NCBI RefSeq assembly: GCF_029964055.1
Contig: NZ_CP124836.1
Span: 3,038,001-3,102,000, forward strand
Direction of reading: 5' to 3'
From: Arthrobacter sp. EM1
Lineage (GTDB): Bacteria; Actinomycetota; Actinomycetes; Actinomycetales; Micrococcaceae
Length of the DNA: 64,000 nt
Numbering within the stretch: position 1 is the stretch's first letter; each line of letters begins with the position of its first letter. Of the stretch, positions 1 to 9,438 are shown piece by piece. Both the position numbers and the translations under genes were made by a program. The notes beneath the pieces were generated by a model. It did not search any database. It was given only the letters and a program-made list of their open reading frames with translations, and was not told the origin of the DNA.

Positions 1-41
1 CACGACACTACAGGAGACCGGCGTATCCGTCGGACCCACGA

Positions 42-1271
42 TTACCAGTCGTGGACCGTTCCGTCGACGAGGCGGTTGTAGGGCAGGTAGGCCTGCTGGT
101 AGGGGTAGGCCGCGGCGGCTTCCTCATTGAACTCCACGCCGATGCCGGGCGTGTCGCCGGGGTGCAGGTACCCGTCCACGAAGGTCATGGATTGTTCGAA
201 GACCTCGTTCGTTTTGTCCGAGTGCTGCATGTATTCCTGGATGCCGTAGTTGTGGATCGCCAGGCCCACATGCAGCTGCGCGGCGAAACCCACCGGGGAA
301 ATATCCGTCGGCCCGTGGAAACCGGACTTGATCTGGTACTGCGCGGCGAAATCCATCACCTTCTTCAGTGGCGAGATCCCGCCGAAGTGCGTCGAGGCGG
401 CCCGGACATAGTCGATCAGCTGTTCCTTGATCAGCGTCTGGAAGTCAAAGACGGTATTGAAGATTTCCCCGATCGCCAGCGGCGTTGTGGTGTGGGAACG
501 GACAAGGCGCAAGGCCTCCTGGTTCTCGGCCGGGGTGCAGTCCTCCAGCCAGAACAAGTCATAGGGCTCCAGCGCCTTGCCCAGTTTCGCGGCCTGGATC
601 GGGGTCATCCGGTGGTGCCCGTCGTGCAGCAGCGGCAGCTCCGGCCCGAATTCATTCCGCACCGCTTCGAACACCGTCGGCAGGTGCCGCAGGTACGCTC
701 GGGTGTCCCAGTCCTCCTCCGCCGGGAACGCCCCGCGACCGGCAGGCTCATAGTCATACCGCTCCCCCGAGGCTTGTGCCTGCGCCGCTACGCCGTACAC
801 GGCCTTGATCCCTGGCACCGCGGTCTGGATCCGCACCGACTTGTAACCCAGCTCCAGATGTTCCCGGACCGAATCAAACAACGCGGGCAGGTCCGCCCCG
901 GAGGCATGCCCGTAGGCGCGCAGCCCGTGACGGGACGCCCCGCCGAGCAGCTGGTAGACCGGCATCCCGGCGAGCTTGCCCTTGATATCCCACAACGCCA
1001 TGTCCACCGCCGCGATCGCCGCCATCGTCACCGGACCGCGCCGCCAGTACGAGGACCGGTACAGGAACTGCCAGGTGTCCTCGATCCGGTGCGGGTCCTT
1101 GCCGATCAGCAGCTGCGCAACGTGTTCCTTCAGGTATGCGGCCACCGCGAGCTCGCGGCCGTTCAGGGTCGCATCCCCAATCCCGGTCACACCGTCCTCC
1201 GTGGTGATCCGCAACGTGACGAAGTTACGGGACGGGCTGGTCACAAAGACTTCAGCGGCAATGATTTTCAC
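42..1271 (-). CDS. manD: D-mannonate dehydratase (ManD/RspA type)
   Basis: Enolase-superfamily dehydratase, 409 aa, expected to convert D-mannonate (or gluconate, in low-activity members) to 2-keto-3-deoxygluconate. Visible metal ligands are D217 (HDGHH), E243 (WLED) and E269 (GEIF), and H319 lies in SGFHGPTD. R147 (KSVRIQT) and Y159 (KAVYG) fall exactly where characterised ManD proteins have their catalytic Arg/Tyr pair, which separates this gene from the galactonate dehydratase at 3009-4157. It is the last gene visible in the sugar-acid operon, 59 bases after the KDG kinase. Family is sure; the true substrate is not, because the ManD subgroup includes low-activity enzymes. No mannonate-forming oxidoreductase (UxuB) is in the window. 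Confidence 0.9.
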   Translation of the reverse strand: MKIIAAEVFVTSPSRNFVTLRITTEDGVTGIGDATLNGRELAVAAYLKEHVAQLLIGKDPHRIEDTWQFLYRSSYWRRGPVTMAAIAAVDMALWDIKGKLAGMPVYQLLGGASRHGLRAYGHASGADLPALFDSVREHLELGYKSVRIQTAVPGIKAVYGVAAQAQASGERYDYEPAGRGAFPAEEDWDTRAYLRHLPTVFEAVRNEFGPELPLLHDGHHRMTPIQAAKLGKALEPYDLFWLEDCTPAENQEALRLVRSHTTTPLAIGEIFNTVFDFQTLIKEQLIDYVRAASTHFGGISPLKKVMDFAAQYQIKSGFHGPTDISPVGFAAQLHVGLAIHNYGIQEYMQHSDKTNEVFEQSMTFVDGYLHPGDTPGIGVEFNEEAAAAYPYQQAYLPYNRLVDGTVHDW

Positions 1272-1330
1272 AGTGGGTCCAGGCTTTCTGAGTCGGTTTG
1301 ACGTTGGGGGTTGAGGCGGCGGTGCCGGCC

Positions 1331-2320
1331 CTAGCGTTGAGTCGTTCCGCTGGGTGCGGTCCCCAACAGTTCCAGTTCGCCCCGGTAGGGCAGGCCTTCC
1401 CAGTCGCCGGCAGTGCTGACCGCGAAGGCGCCCGTCAGGGCGCCGCGCCGCAGGCGGCCGGCGACGTCCTCGCCGTCGAGCAGGGCGGAGAGGTACCCCG
1501 CAGTGAAAGCGTCACCGGCTCCCACCGTGTCGATGCTGGTGACCTGCACGGCGGGCGTTTCCCAGCGGCCCGCCGCGGTGTGGACCCCGGCACCGGCCGC
1601 GCCCCGCTTGACCACAACCTCCCGCACGCCCCGGGCCAGCAGTTCCGCGGCCATCGCCGCTTCGGCGTCGTCGGCCGCGCCGGAATACCCATGGCCGGAG
1701 GCGACCAGGCCGAGTTCATCGTCGGATGCGATCAGGATGGTGGCGTGCCGGGCCAGCGGGGTGAGGACTGCGCGCGCCTCTTCCCGGGACCAGAGCTTGC
1801 CCCGGTAGTTGACGTCGAGGGACACCTCCAGGCCTTCGCCGGCGGCCCGGGCGGCCGCATACTCGACGGCCTGCCGTGCCTCCGGGCTGAGGGCTGCGGT
1901 GATCCCGGTGAGGTGCAGGACCCGGGTACCGGTCCGGAGGGCCGCGTCGACGTCGGCCCGGCAGAGCGTGGATCCGGCGGAACCGGTGCGGTAGTAAAAG
2001 GCCCGGCTGACGTCGGCGGTGCGTTGTTCGAGGAACATCACCCCGGTGCCGCGGCTGCCGTGCTCCCGGTAGTGCACCCCGATGCCCTCGCTGCGCAACT
2101 GCCGGAGGATGAACTCACCATGCGGGTCGGCGCCGAGCACGCCGGCCCAGGCCACCCGGTGGCCGAGCCGTGCGGCGCCGACGGCCACATTCGACTCCGC
2201 CCCGGCGACGTGCATGCCGAGGGTTCCGCCAGCGGACAGCGGTCCGGCGGAGCGCAGCGACACCATCGATTCACCAAAAGTCAGCAAATCAACGGCCGGC
2301 AGCCCGGCTTCAGCGCTCAC
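1331..2320 (-). CDS. kdgK: 2-dehydro-3-deoxygluconokinase (PfkB family)
   Basis: PfkB-type sugar kinase, 329 aa, expected to phosphorylate 2-keto-3-deoxygluconate (or the galacto epimer) to KDPG/KDPGal with ATP in the cytoplasm. The C-terminal PfkB signature DTVGAGDAF is at residues 264-272, with D270 as catalytic base. The N-terminal substrate region ([28 protein letters not shown]) matches KdgK rather than fructokinase. The GTG start overlaps the aldolase stop as GTGA (2317-2320), so the two genes are translationally coupled. The kinase-aldolase pair performs the last two steps of the pathway. Confidence 0.88.
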   Translation of the reverse strand: MSAEAGLPAVDLLTFGESMVSLRSAGPLSAGGTLGMHVAGAESNVAVGAARLGHRVAWAGVLGADPHGEFILRQLRSEGIGVHYREHGSRGTGVMFLEQRTADVSRAFYYRTGSAGSTLCRADVDAALRTGTRVLHLTGITAALSPEARQAVEYAAARAAGEGLEVSLDVNYRGKLWSREEARAVLTPLARHATILIASDDELGLVASGHGYSGAADDAEAAMAAELLARGVREVVVKRGAAGAGVHTAAGRWETPAVQVTSIDTVGAGDAFTAGYLSALLDGEDVAGRLRRGALTGAFAVSTAGDWEGLPYRGELELLGTAPSGTTQR

Positions 2321-3015
2321 TGCGGACCCTTCGCGGTGCTGCGCAGCCCATAGTCGGCGGCCAGCGCCACAAAGTCCCGGGCCCGCGCCCGCATCGGCGC
2401 CAGCTCGCCGCCTGAACCGGTGTCACCGAAGAGCGGTCCGCCCAGGCCAACGGCGACGGCGCCCGCCTGCCAGTAGCCGGACGCCTGCTCCAGCCCCACC
2501 CCGCCGACGGCGATAAACGGGATGCCGGGAAACGGGTCCCGCAGGGCTTTGAGGTAGCCCGGTCCGCCGATGGAGGCGGGAAAAAGCTTCACGGCTGTGG
2601 CTCCCCGGGTCATGGCCTCGTAGGCCTCGGTCGGGGTCAGTGCCCCGGCCAGGACTGGGATGCCCCGGGCCGCGGAGACGGCGATGGACTCGGCCAGCGC
2701 CGGGGTCACAGTGAACTGGCCACCGGCCGCCGCCACGTCATCCACTTCCTGCGCGGTCAACACGGTGCCGGCCCCAACGAAGCAGCCTGCCGGCGCGGCG
2801 GCGCGGACTGCGCTGATCGCCTCGAGCGCGTCCGGTGTGGTCAGGGCAATTTCGACGTAACGGAAGCCCTCTTCCATGGCCGCCAGCGCCGCCGCTGCCG
2901 CGGCGCGGCCGTCAGTGCCGCGCACAATGGCGACGAGCCTGGTTTCCTGGATTCCGGCCAGCAGGCTCTGGGAGGTCAGGACATTGCTGGGGTTCACGGT
3001 CATGTTGTTCACCAT
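2317..3015 (-). CDS. KDPG/KDPGal aldolase
   Basis: Class I aldolase of the Eda/DgoA family, 232 aa, splitting 2-keto-3-deoxy-6-phospho-sugar acid to pyruvate and glyceraldehyde 3-phosphate. The Schiff-base lysine is K143 in TAVKLFPAS and the general acid/base is E55 in YVEIALTTP. E. coli Eda has an Arg four residues after this Glu (EVTLRTP). Here it is Thr, which resembles DgoA (EIPLNSP) more than Eda, so the galacto substrate is plausible; this is inference. The ATG at 3015 overlaps the upstream dehydratase by 7 bases and has a GGAG 10 bases upstream. An alternative ATG at 3003 has no ribosome site. Confidence 0.85.
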   Translation of the reverse strand: MVNNMTVNPSNVLTSQSLLAGIQETRLVAIVRGTDGRAAAAAALAAMEEGFRYVEIALTTPDALEAISAVRAAAPAGCFVGAGTVLTAQEVDDVAAAGGQFTVTPALAESIAVSAARGIPVLAGALTPTEAYEAMTRGATAVKLFPASIGGPGYLKALRDPFPGIPFIAVGGVGLEQASGYWQAGAVAVGLGGPLFGDTGSGGELAPMRARARDFVALAADYGLRSTAKGPQ

Positions 3016-4157
3016 TCTGCGAAGGCTCCGTCGGGGTGGCGCCAGACGGGTCCGCGCCAGGCGTGGCCGCGTTTGTCCGCGGCGCGGACCACTGCCTCGT
3101 CGATTTCGATCCCGAGGCCCGGGCCGGTCAAGCGTTCGATGTGCCCGTCCACGAATTTAAGCGGGGATTTGTCCAGGACATAGTCCAGGACTTCGGCGCC
3201 CTGGTTGTAGTGGATTCCGATGCTTTGTTCCTGGATCAGGAAGTTGGGCGTGGCGAAGCCCACCTGCAGGCAGGCGGCCAAGGCCAGCGGACCGAGCGGG
3301 CAGTGCGGGGCCAGCTGGACCTCGAAGATTTCGGCGAGCGAGGCAATCTTGCGGACCTCGGTGATGCCGCCCGCGTGCGAGAGGTCCGGCTGGGCCACGG
3401 CGATGCCCGCCTGCAGCGCGGGCAGGAATTCCTGCCGGCTGTAGAGCCGCTCTCCGGTGGAGACCGGCGTCGTCGTCGACGAGGTGAATTCGCGCAGCAG
3501 GTGGGTATTCTCCGGAACCACCGGTTCCTCCAGGAAAAACGGCCGGTACGGTTCCAGCAGCGGCGCCACCCGCCGGGCGTTGGCCAGGCTGAAGCGGCCG
3601 TGGAAGTCGACAGCGACATCGCGGTGGTCCCCGAGGACCTCGCGGGCGGCGGCAACCCGGCGGACAACGCCGTCGAGCTCCGCCACCGAGGCAATGGGGC
3701 TCATCCGGCCGCTGGCATTCATCTTGACGGCGGTGAGACCGACCTCCAGCTGCGCGCTGATCTGGTCGGCCACCTCGTTGGGCTCGTCACCACCCACCCA
3801 GCCGTACATCCGGATCCGGTCGCGGACGTGGCCGCCCAGGAGCTGGTGCACCGGTGTGTTGAAGTGCTTGCCGGCGATATCCCACAGGGCCTGGTCCAGC
3901 CCGGACACAGCACTGGCGAGGATGGGTCCGCCACGGTAGAAGGAACCTTTCGTCATGACCTGCCAGTGGTCTTCGATCCGGAGCGCATCGTTGCCGATCA
4001 GCAGCTCGGAGAGCTGGTCGACGGCGGTGCGGACCGTTTCGCTGCGGCCCTCGCAGCTGGCCTCGCCCCAGCCGACGATCCCGGACTCAGTCTCGATCCG
4101 GACGAACAGCCAGCGCGGCGCGACCAGGAAGGTTTCAATCCTGTTGATGAGTGTCAT
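3009..4157 (-). CDS. dgoD: D-galactonate dehydratase family protein
   Basis: Mandelate racemase/muconate lactonizing enzyme family, 382 aa, expected to dehydrate D-galactonate to 2-keto-3-deoxygalactonate. Metal ligands are D184 (VDFHGR), E210 (FLEEP) and E236 (TGERLYSR). Catalytic histidines are H186 and H285 (APHCPLGP), the DgoD pattern. It starts 7 bases after the second permease gene and overlaps the aldolase. With manD in the same operon, the organism can feed at least two C2-epimeric or C4-epimeric aldonates into one kinase/aldolase pair. Confidence 0.85.
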   Translation of the reverse strand: MTLINRIETFLVAPRWLFVRIETESGIVGWGEASCEGRSETVRTAVDQLSELLIGNDALRIEDHWQVMTKGSFYRGGPILASAVSGLDQALWDIAGKHFNTPVHQLLGGHVRDRIRMYGWVGGDEPNEVADQISAQLEVGLTAVKMNASGRMSPIASVAELDGVVRRVAAAREVLGDHRDVAVDFHGRFSLANARRVAPLLEPYRPFFLEEPVVPENTHLLREFTSSTTTPVSTGERLYSRQEFLPALQAGIAVAQPDLSHAGGITEVRKIASLAEIFEVQLAPHCPLGPLALAACLQVGFATPNFLIQEQSIGIHYNQGAEVLDYVLDKSPLKFVDGHIERLTGPGLGIEIDEAVVRAADKRGHAWRGPVWRHPDGAFAEW

Positions 4158-4164
4158 GTGCCCG

Positions 4165-5046
4165 CTACCCTTTGGTCGCGCCGGCGGTCATGCCGGAGAC
4201 GATGTATTTCTGCGTGAACAAGGCAATGACCATGATCGGGATCGTGACCACCATGGCGGCCGCCATCAGCCCGCCCCAATCGATCGAGGCGTAAGAGACG
4301 AAGTCGAAGATCGCGACCGGGAGCGTCTTGGTTTTGGACCCGGACAGTACGAGGGCAAACATAAAGTTGTTCCACGAAAAGATGAAGGACAGGATCCCTG
4401 CAGTAGCCATGCCGGCCACGGAGAGCGGCAAGGTGATGCGGCGGAAAGCTCCGATCGGGGTGAGCCCGTCCACCTGGGCCGATTCCTCGAGTTCCAGCGG
4501 AAGGGAATCGAAGTAGCTCATCATGATGTAGACGATCAGCGGGAGCGCGACGAACATGTGGCTCAGAATCAGCACTTCAAATCCGCCCACCATCTTCAGG
4601 TTGGAGAAGACGTAGTACCAGGGCACCAGCAGGGAGACGCCCGGAATCACGCGGGCCATCAGGACCACCAGGGCCGAACGGTGCATCGTGAAGCGGCTCA
4701 TGGCATAGGCGGCAGGGACGCCGAGCACCAGCGAGAAGGCGGTGGAAACGAAGGCCACCCAGAAGCTGTTGATGATAAAGACGAAGTAGTTGTTCCGCTC
4801 CAGCACGTTCGCGTAGTTCTCGGTGGTCGGGGTGAAAAAGAAGGACTTCCCCGTGTCGTAGATGTCCACGTTGGTCTTGAATGAGGCCAGCAGCATCCAG
4901 AACAGCGGCGCGACCAGGAACAACACCACCGCCACGAGGGCGACCACGCGGAAGACCTTGTAGGCGCGGGGGCCGCGGGCTTTCCGGCGGCGCGGAGCCG
5001 GGGCAGGCCGCGCGGCGGGGATTTTGGATTCGGTCTGTACGGTCAT
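4165..5046 (-). CDS. carbohydrate ABC transporter permease (MalG type)
   Basis: Inner-membrane permease of about 293 aa with six predicted helices (first near residues 25-50, VVALVAVVLFLVAPLFWMLLASF). The cytoplasmic EAA loop is ELEESAQVDGLTPIGAFRRI, followed by TLPLS. I chose the ATG at 5046 because it overlaps the upstream permease stop as ATGA and has AAGAAGG about 10 bases upstream; a longer frame starting at 5082 adds 12 unlikely residues. It pairs with the MalF-type permease and the binding protein at 6111-7406. No ATPase gene is in the operon, so it presumably uses a shared MsmK/UgpC-like ATPase. Confidence 0.9.
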   Translation of the reverse strand: MTVQTESKIPAARPAPAPRRRKARGPRAYKVFRVVALVAVVLFLVAPLFWMLLASFKTNVDIYDTGKSFFFTPTTENYANVLERNNYFVFIINSFWVAFVSTAFSLVLGVPAAYAMSRFTMHRSALVVLMARVIPGVSLLVPWYYVFSNLKMVGGFEVLILSHMFVALPLIVYIMMSYFDSLPLELEESAQVDGLTPIGAFRRITLPLSVAGMATAGILSFIFSWNNFMFALVLSGSKTKTLPVAIFDFVSYASIDWGGLMAAAMVVTIPIMVIALFTQKYIVSGMTAGATKG

Positions 5047-5996
5047 TTGTTTGCCGCCTTCTTGCGCATGGTGAGCAGCCACATGGTGCCGATGATGATC
5101 ATAAAGAACAGGATCAACACCGCGGAGGAGAGGCCGTACTGGTTGTAATCGAAGCTCAGCCCGTAGGCGTAGACGTTCAGGGTCTCTACCTCGTGGAATG
5201 AACCGCCGCCTTTGCCTTTGGTGGCATAGAGGATGTCGAAGGTCTTGAGGGCGTCGATGCCGCGCAGCAGGATGGCGACGATCACCGTCGGCAACATCAG
5301 CGGAAGGGTGATGTAAAAGAAGCGCTGGAAGGCGTTGGCGCCGTCCATCCTGGCGGCCTCATCGGGTTCCTCGGACAGCGAGGTCAGGCCGGCGAGAAGG
5401 ATCAGCACCACCATGGGGGTCCACTGCCACACGTCCATAAAGATCGTGGTGCCAAGGGCCGTGTCCTGGCCGGAGAGCCAAGGCTGGGCCGGAATGCCGA
5501 TCAGTCCGAGAAGCTGGTTGGCGAAGCCGATGTTGGGATCGAAGATCAACCGCCACATCATGCCGACCGCCACCGGGGTTGCGACGAGCGGCAGGAGAAT
5601 GGCCACCCGGACCCACTTTTCGCCGCGGAACGGCCGCCACAGCAGCAACGCGATGCACATGCCCAGAACCACTTCGCAGGCCAGGGCCACTCCGGTGAAG
5701 GACATGGTGCGGCCGACGGCGGGCCAGAACCGGTCGACGTCGGAGAGGACCGTGATGTAGTTCTGCAGGCCAATGAACTCAGAGGCTGCGCGGACGGATC
5801 CCTGGGAGTCGGTCAGGCTCAGGAACAGCGTCCAGGCCAGGGGGAAAACGATCAGGACGCCGACGAAGATCATGGCGGGGGCCGCGAAGAGCCACTTGCG
5901 GTGCCGGTTGGCCCAGGCGGAAAAGTTCGCGCGCGGACCCGGCGGGCGGCCGGCGCTGCGGGCCGGTGCGCTGCGGGGAGGGTTCAGTACAGACAT
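5043..5996 (-). CDS. carbohydrate ABC transporter permease (MalF type)
   Basis: Membrane permease of 317 aa, partner of the downstream MalG-type protein. After a basic, Pro-rich N-terminus (about 35 residues) there are six hydrophobic helices, the first at WLFAAPAMIFVGVLIVFPLAW. The EAA loop reads EEPDEAARMDGANAFQRFFY before ITLPLMLPT. The start at 5996 is preceded by CTTAGGTGAACC. The gap to the binding-protein gene is 114 bases, enough for a stability hairpin: an inverted CCGGCGGAACGGC/GCCGTTCCGCCGG pair is visible at about 6038-6070. Confidence 0.9.
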   Translation of the reverse strand: MSVLNPPRSAPARSAGRPPGPRANFSAWANRHRKWLFAAPAMIFVGVLIVFPLAWTLFLSLTDSQGSVRAASEFIGLQNYITVLSDVDRFWPAVGRTMSFTGVALACEVVLGMCIALLLWRPFRGEKWVRVAILLPLVATPVAVGMMWRLIFDPNIGFANQLLGLIGIPAQPWLSGQDTALGTTIFMDVWQWTPMVVLILLAGLTSLSEEPDEAARMDGANAFQRFFYITLPLMLPTVIVAILLRGIDALKTFDILYATKGKGGGSFHEVETLNVYAYGLSFDYNQYGLSSAVLILFFMIIIGTMWLLTMRKKAANK

Positions 5997-6035
5997 GGTT
6001 CACCTAAGGAGTTGGGGGTGAAGTGAGAAGCTGGC

Positions 6036-6071
6036 ACCGGCGGAACGGCAGCGGACCGCCGTTCCGCCGGT
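6036..6071 (-). terminator. intercistronic hairpin between binding protein and permease genes
   Basis: The arms CACCGGCGGAACGGC and GCCGTTCCGCCGGTG face each other around a short loop within 6036-6071, between the binding-protein stop and the first permease start. A strong hairpin with no following T-run at this place in an ABC sugar operon commonly protects the binding-protein mRNA and lowers permease expression. The structure is seen; the role is inferred. Confidence 0.6.
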
Positions 6072-6110
6072 GCTGTGCAGGGCGACCAGTACGAGATGCG
6101 CCCCGGTGTG

Positions 6111-7406
6111 CTACTTCTTTTCGGTATCCAGGAATTTCTGGAAGTCGTCGTTGGCGGCATCGGCCGCAGCGGGGACGTCGGCTCCGGTGATGGAGGAGAC
6201 AATCGGCCCGCCGACAATTTCGCGGGCCTTGCCTACCGTGATGACCTCGGGCCGGTCGTGGCCGACGCCGTTCTTGGCGCTCGCGGAGATAGCCTCGGCC
6301 AGATCCTTCGGGTACGTGGACGTTCCGGCCGGGTCGGCCCAGACCGAACTGCGGGGTCCGGGAACGCCGGCCTTCTGCGCGGCCAGGGTGCGTTCCTTGC
6401 TCGTGGCCCACTGGATGAACTTCCAGGCGTTGTCCTGATTGCTTGAAGCCTGGTTCACGGCAAGGCCCCACGACGGGATGTTGTACGGCTTGGAACCGGC
6501 AGGGCCTGCGGGCAGCGCAGCAAAACCGACCGTGTCGGAAACCTTGGACTTGGCCGGGTCGGTGGCGTTCTTGTACAGGGAGTCGGCCTCGGTGTAGAAC
6601 GCGGCCTTGCCCTGGGTGAAGATGGCCATCGCTTCGGGCCAGCTCATATCGGTGCTGACGTTGGCCGGGCCGTAGTTCTTGATCAGGCCGCCGTAGTACT
6701 CATAGGCCTTTTTGGCAGCGTCGGAGTTGATGGCGGATTTGCCGCTGGCATCCGTGAAGTCGCCGCCGAAGCTGTACAGGAAGCTGGAGAACTGGGTGAC
6801 GGCCGCGGACTTGCCGGTCCGGGCGACAAAACCTGCCGTGTCCGGTGTGGCGGCTTTGATGGCCTTGGCGGCCGCTTCGAGCTCTTCCATGGTCTTGGGC
6901 ACCTCAAGGCCGGCGGCCTGCAGCAGGTCCTTGCGGTAGTAGAGCACTTCGCGTTCGGTGATAATCGGGACGCCGACGACCTTGCCGTCGGCTGTAGTGG
7001 CCTTGACCGGGCCCTCCTGGTAGTCCTTCCAGTCCCAGCTGGCGTCCGCGGAGACCTTGGACGTCAGGTCGGCGAGGTAACCGTTCTTCGCGAACGCCTT
7101 GCCCTCCTGCAGGGGGCGGTACATCATAACGTCGATCTCGTCGCTGCCGGCGTTGAGCTTGACGTTGTACTGGTCTGAAAGCTGGTCTTCGCCGAGCTGG
7201 GTCAGCTCAACTTTGAGGCCGCTGGACTTCTCGAATTCCGGAATCGCCGCCTTGATGCCTTCGGTCCAGACGTGGTTCGCGAGGGTCACCCGGACGGTGC
7301 CGGACGCTTTGGCATCGCTGCTGCCGCTGGCTCCGCCACAGGCGGTGAGGCCCAGAGACAGCGCAGCTGCGACAGCCGCGTACTGCATGATCGAACGTCG
7401 CTTCAT
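6111..7406 (-). CDS. extracellular sugar-acid-binding lipoprotein
   Basis: Family 1 extracellular solute-binding protein of ABC importers, 431 aa. The N-terminus is a lipoprotein signal peptide (basic MKRRS, hydrophobic core, lipobox LTAC with Cys at about residue 23, then GGASGSSDAK). The body has the usual sugar-binding-protein features, including MMYRPLQEGKAFAKNGYLADLT and the conserved INSDAAKKAYEYY region. ATG start with AAGGGAGT upstream. It is the first gene of the operon and faces the FadR-type regulator. The substrate is inferred from the enzymes downstream. Confidence 0.9.
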   Translation of the reverse strand: MKRRSIMQYAAVAAALSLGLTACGGASGSSDAKASGTVRVTLANHVWTEGIKAAIPEFEKSSGLKVELTQLGEDQLSDQYNVKLNAGSDEIDVMMYRPLQEGKAFAKNGYLADLTSKVSADASWDWKDYQEGPVKATTADGKVVGVPIITEREVLYYRKDLLQAAGLEVPKTMEELEAAAKAIKAATPDTAGFVARTGKSAAVTQFSSFLYSFGGDFTDASGKSAINSDAAKKAYEYYGGLIKNYGPANVSTDMSWPEAMAIFTQGKAAFYTEADSLYKNATDPAKSKVSDTVGFAALPAGPAGSKPYNIPSWGLAVNQASSNQDNAWKFIQWATSKERTLAAQKAGVPGPRSSVWADPAGTSTYPKDLAEAISASAKNGVGHDRPEVITVGKAREIVGGPIVSSITGADVPAAADAANDDFQKFLDTEKK

Positions 7407-7487
7407 TACGACTCCCTTGGTTCATTTAGGGCTGGGCGTCACTGTCCAGCCGGCCGCAAATGCATCTTTACATCTGCTCTGGAAGCG

Positions 7488-7517
7488 ATCTTAGGGAAAT
7501 AAAGCAGACTTAAACAA
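7488..7517 (-). promoter_or_regulatory. promoter of the sugar-acid operon
   Basis: Reading the minus strand, TTGTTT (7517-7512) is followed by an 18-base spacer and TAAGAT (7493-7488). This places transcription start near 7481, about 75 bases upstream of the binding-protein ATG. It lies back to back with the regulator promoter. I could not find a clean TGGTnnnACCA-type FadR operator. Confidence 0.5.
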
Positions 7518-7535
7518 CCCCTTGCGCCTTATCGG

Positions 7536-7541
7536 TATGAT
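7536..7541 (+). promoter_or_regulatory. -10 element of the regulator gene, probably leaderless
   Basis: TATGAT ends exactly six bases before the ATG at 7548 and there is no purine-rich ribosome site in between. With normal spacing, transcription would begin at or within one base of the start codon, giving a leaderless mRNA. No convincing -35 is visible. Confidence 0.5.
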
Positions 7542-7547
7542 TTATTT

Positions 7548-8342
7548 ATGAAAACCCCAAAGGCGGAGTTCCCGGCCGACCTGCATTCCGTGCTGGTCCA
7601 GAATCTGGGACTTGCCATTGCCGAGGGGACCCTGGTGCCACACTCGATCCTGCGCCTGGACGAACTTGAGGCCCAGTACGGGGTGTCCCGCTCGGTGGTT
7701 CGGGAAGCCACGCGGGTCCTTTCCTCCAAGGGGATGCTGGAATCGCGGCGGCGGCTGGGGACTGTAGTCCAGCCGGAAGAGTCCTGGAACGCTTACGATC
7801 CGCAGGTGATCCGGTGGCGGCTGGCCTCCTCCAAGCGGCTGGAGCAGTTGCAGGCGCTGAACGAACTGCGCGGCGCCATCGAACCACATGCTGCCCGGCT
7901 GGCCGCCGAACGCGCCTCCTGGGATACCGGCAGCGACCTGGTTTCCGAAGCGGCCCGGCTCTGGGCCGCGGGCCAGCAGGGAGACCAGGACGAGTTCCTG
8001 CGCCTGGACATCGAATTTCACGCGGCAGTACTTCGAGCCTCCGGGAATCCGATGTTTTCCCAGCTGCACAACCTTGTCACGGAGGTTTTGACCGGCCGCA
8101 CCCAGCATGGACTGATGCCACATCTGCCGCAGCACGAGGCCCTGCAGCTGCATGTGGACGTAGCCAGCGCCATTCAGCGCGGCGAGGCGGACGTCGCTCA
8201 CGCGGCTATGAGCCGAATCGTGGAGCAGTCCTCCGAGGAAATGAGTTACATCTGGTCCAGCAACCAGCAGCCTGCCGGCCCGGCACCGGCCCCCGCAACA
8301 CAACGCGGGGCCACCGAGGGCTCATCCCCGGTGGTGGGATAG
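7548..8342 (+). CDS. FadR-subfamily GntR transcriptional regulator
   Basis: 264 aa. Residues 1-72 form a winged helix-turn-helix (VSRSVVREATRVLSSKGMLE is the recognition region). Residues about 90-240 form an all-helical FCD ligand domain with the metal-binding pattern D..FH (RLDIEFHAAV), a mid-domain His and H in ADVAHAAMSRIV. Divergent from the sugar-acid operon, so very probably its ligand-responsive repressor, with a pathway intermediate as ligand. The C-terminal 30 residues are Ala/Pro-rich and outside the domain. Confidence 0.88.
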   Translation: MKTPKAEFPADLHSVLVQNLGLAIAEGTLVPHSILRLDELEAQYGVSRSVVREATRVLSSKGMLESRRRLGTVVQPEESWNAYDPQVIRWRLASSKRLEQLQALNELRGAIEPHAARLAAERASWDTGSDLVSEAARLWAAGQQGDQDEFLRLDIEFHAAVLRASGNPMFSQLHNLVTEVLTGRTQHGLMPHLPQHEALQLHVDVASAIQRGEADVAHAAMSRIVEQSSEEMSYIWSSNQQPAGPAPAPATQRGATEGSSPVVG

Positions 8343-8369
8343 GCCCGCGGTGACCCCGCGTCGTTGACG

Positions 8370-9401
8370 CTAGCGGCCGCCCTCGATCTTCCGGCTCCGC
8401 TGTTCCTGTGCCATCGGCCCGTACGGGTAGACTCCGACGCGCGGGCGGCTCACCTCGCTGAGGCGCATCAGTTCGCCCTCAGTCAGCCGCAGGTCGGCCG
8501 CCGCGAGGTTGTCGGCAAGCTGTTTGGTGCTGCGGGCGCCCAGGATCACCGACGTCACGGCCGGCTGGTCCGCCAGCCAGGCCAAGGCCACCTGGGCGGC
8601 ACTGGCCTCGTGCCGGCCGGCGATCTCATGCACTGCCTCCACGATTTCCCAGGTGCGAGGGTCCGCGTTCCTGGCCTTCCAGGCCTCCATGCCCCGTTCC
8701 GGATTTTCGCCCAGCCGGGTGGCACCCGCGGGCGGCTCGTCCTTCTTGTATTTGCCCGAGAGCCAGCCGCCGCCCAGCGGGGACCACGGCAGCAGGCCGA
8801 TCCCGGCGTCGAGCGAAGCAGGAACGATCTCGGACTCGATCTCACGGACCAGCAGGCTGTACTGCGGCTGCAGCGTCACCGGGGCGCTGAAGCCAAGGGC
8901 CTTCGCCAGATGCACTGCCTTCGTCAGCTGCCAGCCAAGGAAGTTCGAGAACCCGTAGTAGGCTATCTTGCCGCTGCTGACGGCGTCGTGCAGGAACCTT
9001 AAGGTCTCCTCCAACGGAGTGATCGGATCCCAGGCATGCAGCTGGTATAGGTCGATCTGCTCCACGCCGAGCCGGCGCAGCGAAGCATCTAGTGCCTGGG
9101 TGAGGTGGCGCCGGGAGGTCCCGACGTCGTTGGGGGCGGCCCCCATCGGAAACCGGCCCTTGGTGGCCACGACGGCCCGGTCCCGGACCTCGGTCCGGTC
9201 CGCGAGCCACCGTCCCACAATCTCCTCAGAGACCCCGGAGCTGTAGACGTCCGCGGTGTCAATGAAGTTTCCGCCGGCCGCGAAGTAGTCGTCAAGGATC
9301 GTGCGTGACTGCTCCTCTGTGGCCTCGGCGCCAAAGGTCATGGTGCCCAGCGCGTAGGTGGAGACGACGGCGCCGCTGCCGCCCAGGGTGCGGTATTTCA
9401 T
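8370..9401 (-). CDS. aldo/keto reductase
   Basis: 343 aa TIM-barrel NADPH-dependent oxidoreductase of the YhdN/Tas branch. The catalytic tetrad is visible as D and Y in DTADVYSSGVSEE, K in VATKGRF and H in YQLHAWD. The start at 9401 (MKYRTLGG) has an excellent CTAAGGAGTTCC just upstream; the frame stays open for 68 more codons upstream, but that stretch is low-complexity and antisense to the next gene. Convergent with the FadR-type regulator. With the SDR upstream it may interconvert sugar, lactone or keto forms feeding the first operon, which is inference. Confidence 0.85.
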   Translation of the reverse strand: MKYRTLGGSGAVVSTYALGTMTFGAEATEEQSRTILDDYFAAGGNFIDTADVYSSGVSEEIVGRWLADRTEVRDRAVVATKGRFPMGAAPNDVGTSRRHLTQALDASLRRLGVEQIDLYQLHAWDPITPLEETLRFLHDAVSSGKIAYYGFSNFLGWQLTKAVHLAKALGFSAPVTLQPQYSLLVREIESEIVPASLDAGIGLLPWSPLGGGWLSGKYKKDEPPAGATRLGENPERGMEAWKARNADPRTWEIVEAVHEIAGRHEASAAQVALAWLADQPAVTSVILGARSTKQLADNLAAADLRLTEGELMRLSEVSRPRVGVYPYGPMAQEQRSRKIEGGR

Positions 9402-9438
9402 GGAACTCCTTAGTGGAAAGTGAATGAATGCAGCTGAT

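Noticed and set aside
36..54. CCACGA/TCGTGG inverted repeat at the ManD stop
   Set aside because: A six-base stem with a seven-base loop and no T-run is too weak to call a terminator.
51..1301. Long + strand open frame across the ManD gene
   Set aside because: Antisense to a gene with intact catalytic residues. It is rich in Arg, Gly, Val and His as expected from the reverse reading of high-GC coding sequence, and matches no family.
2835..4217. 460-codon + strand open frame
   Set aside because: Mirrors the galactonate dehydratase gene on the other strand; low-complexity composition and no ribosome site.
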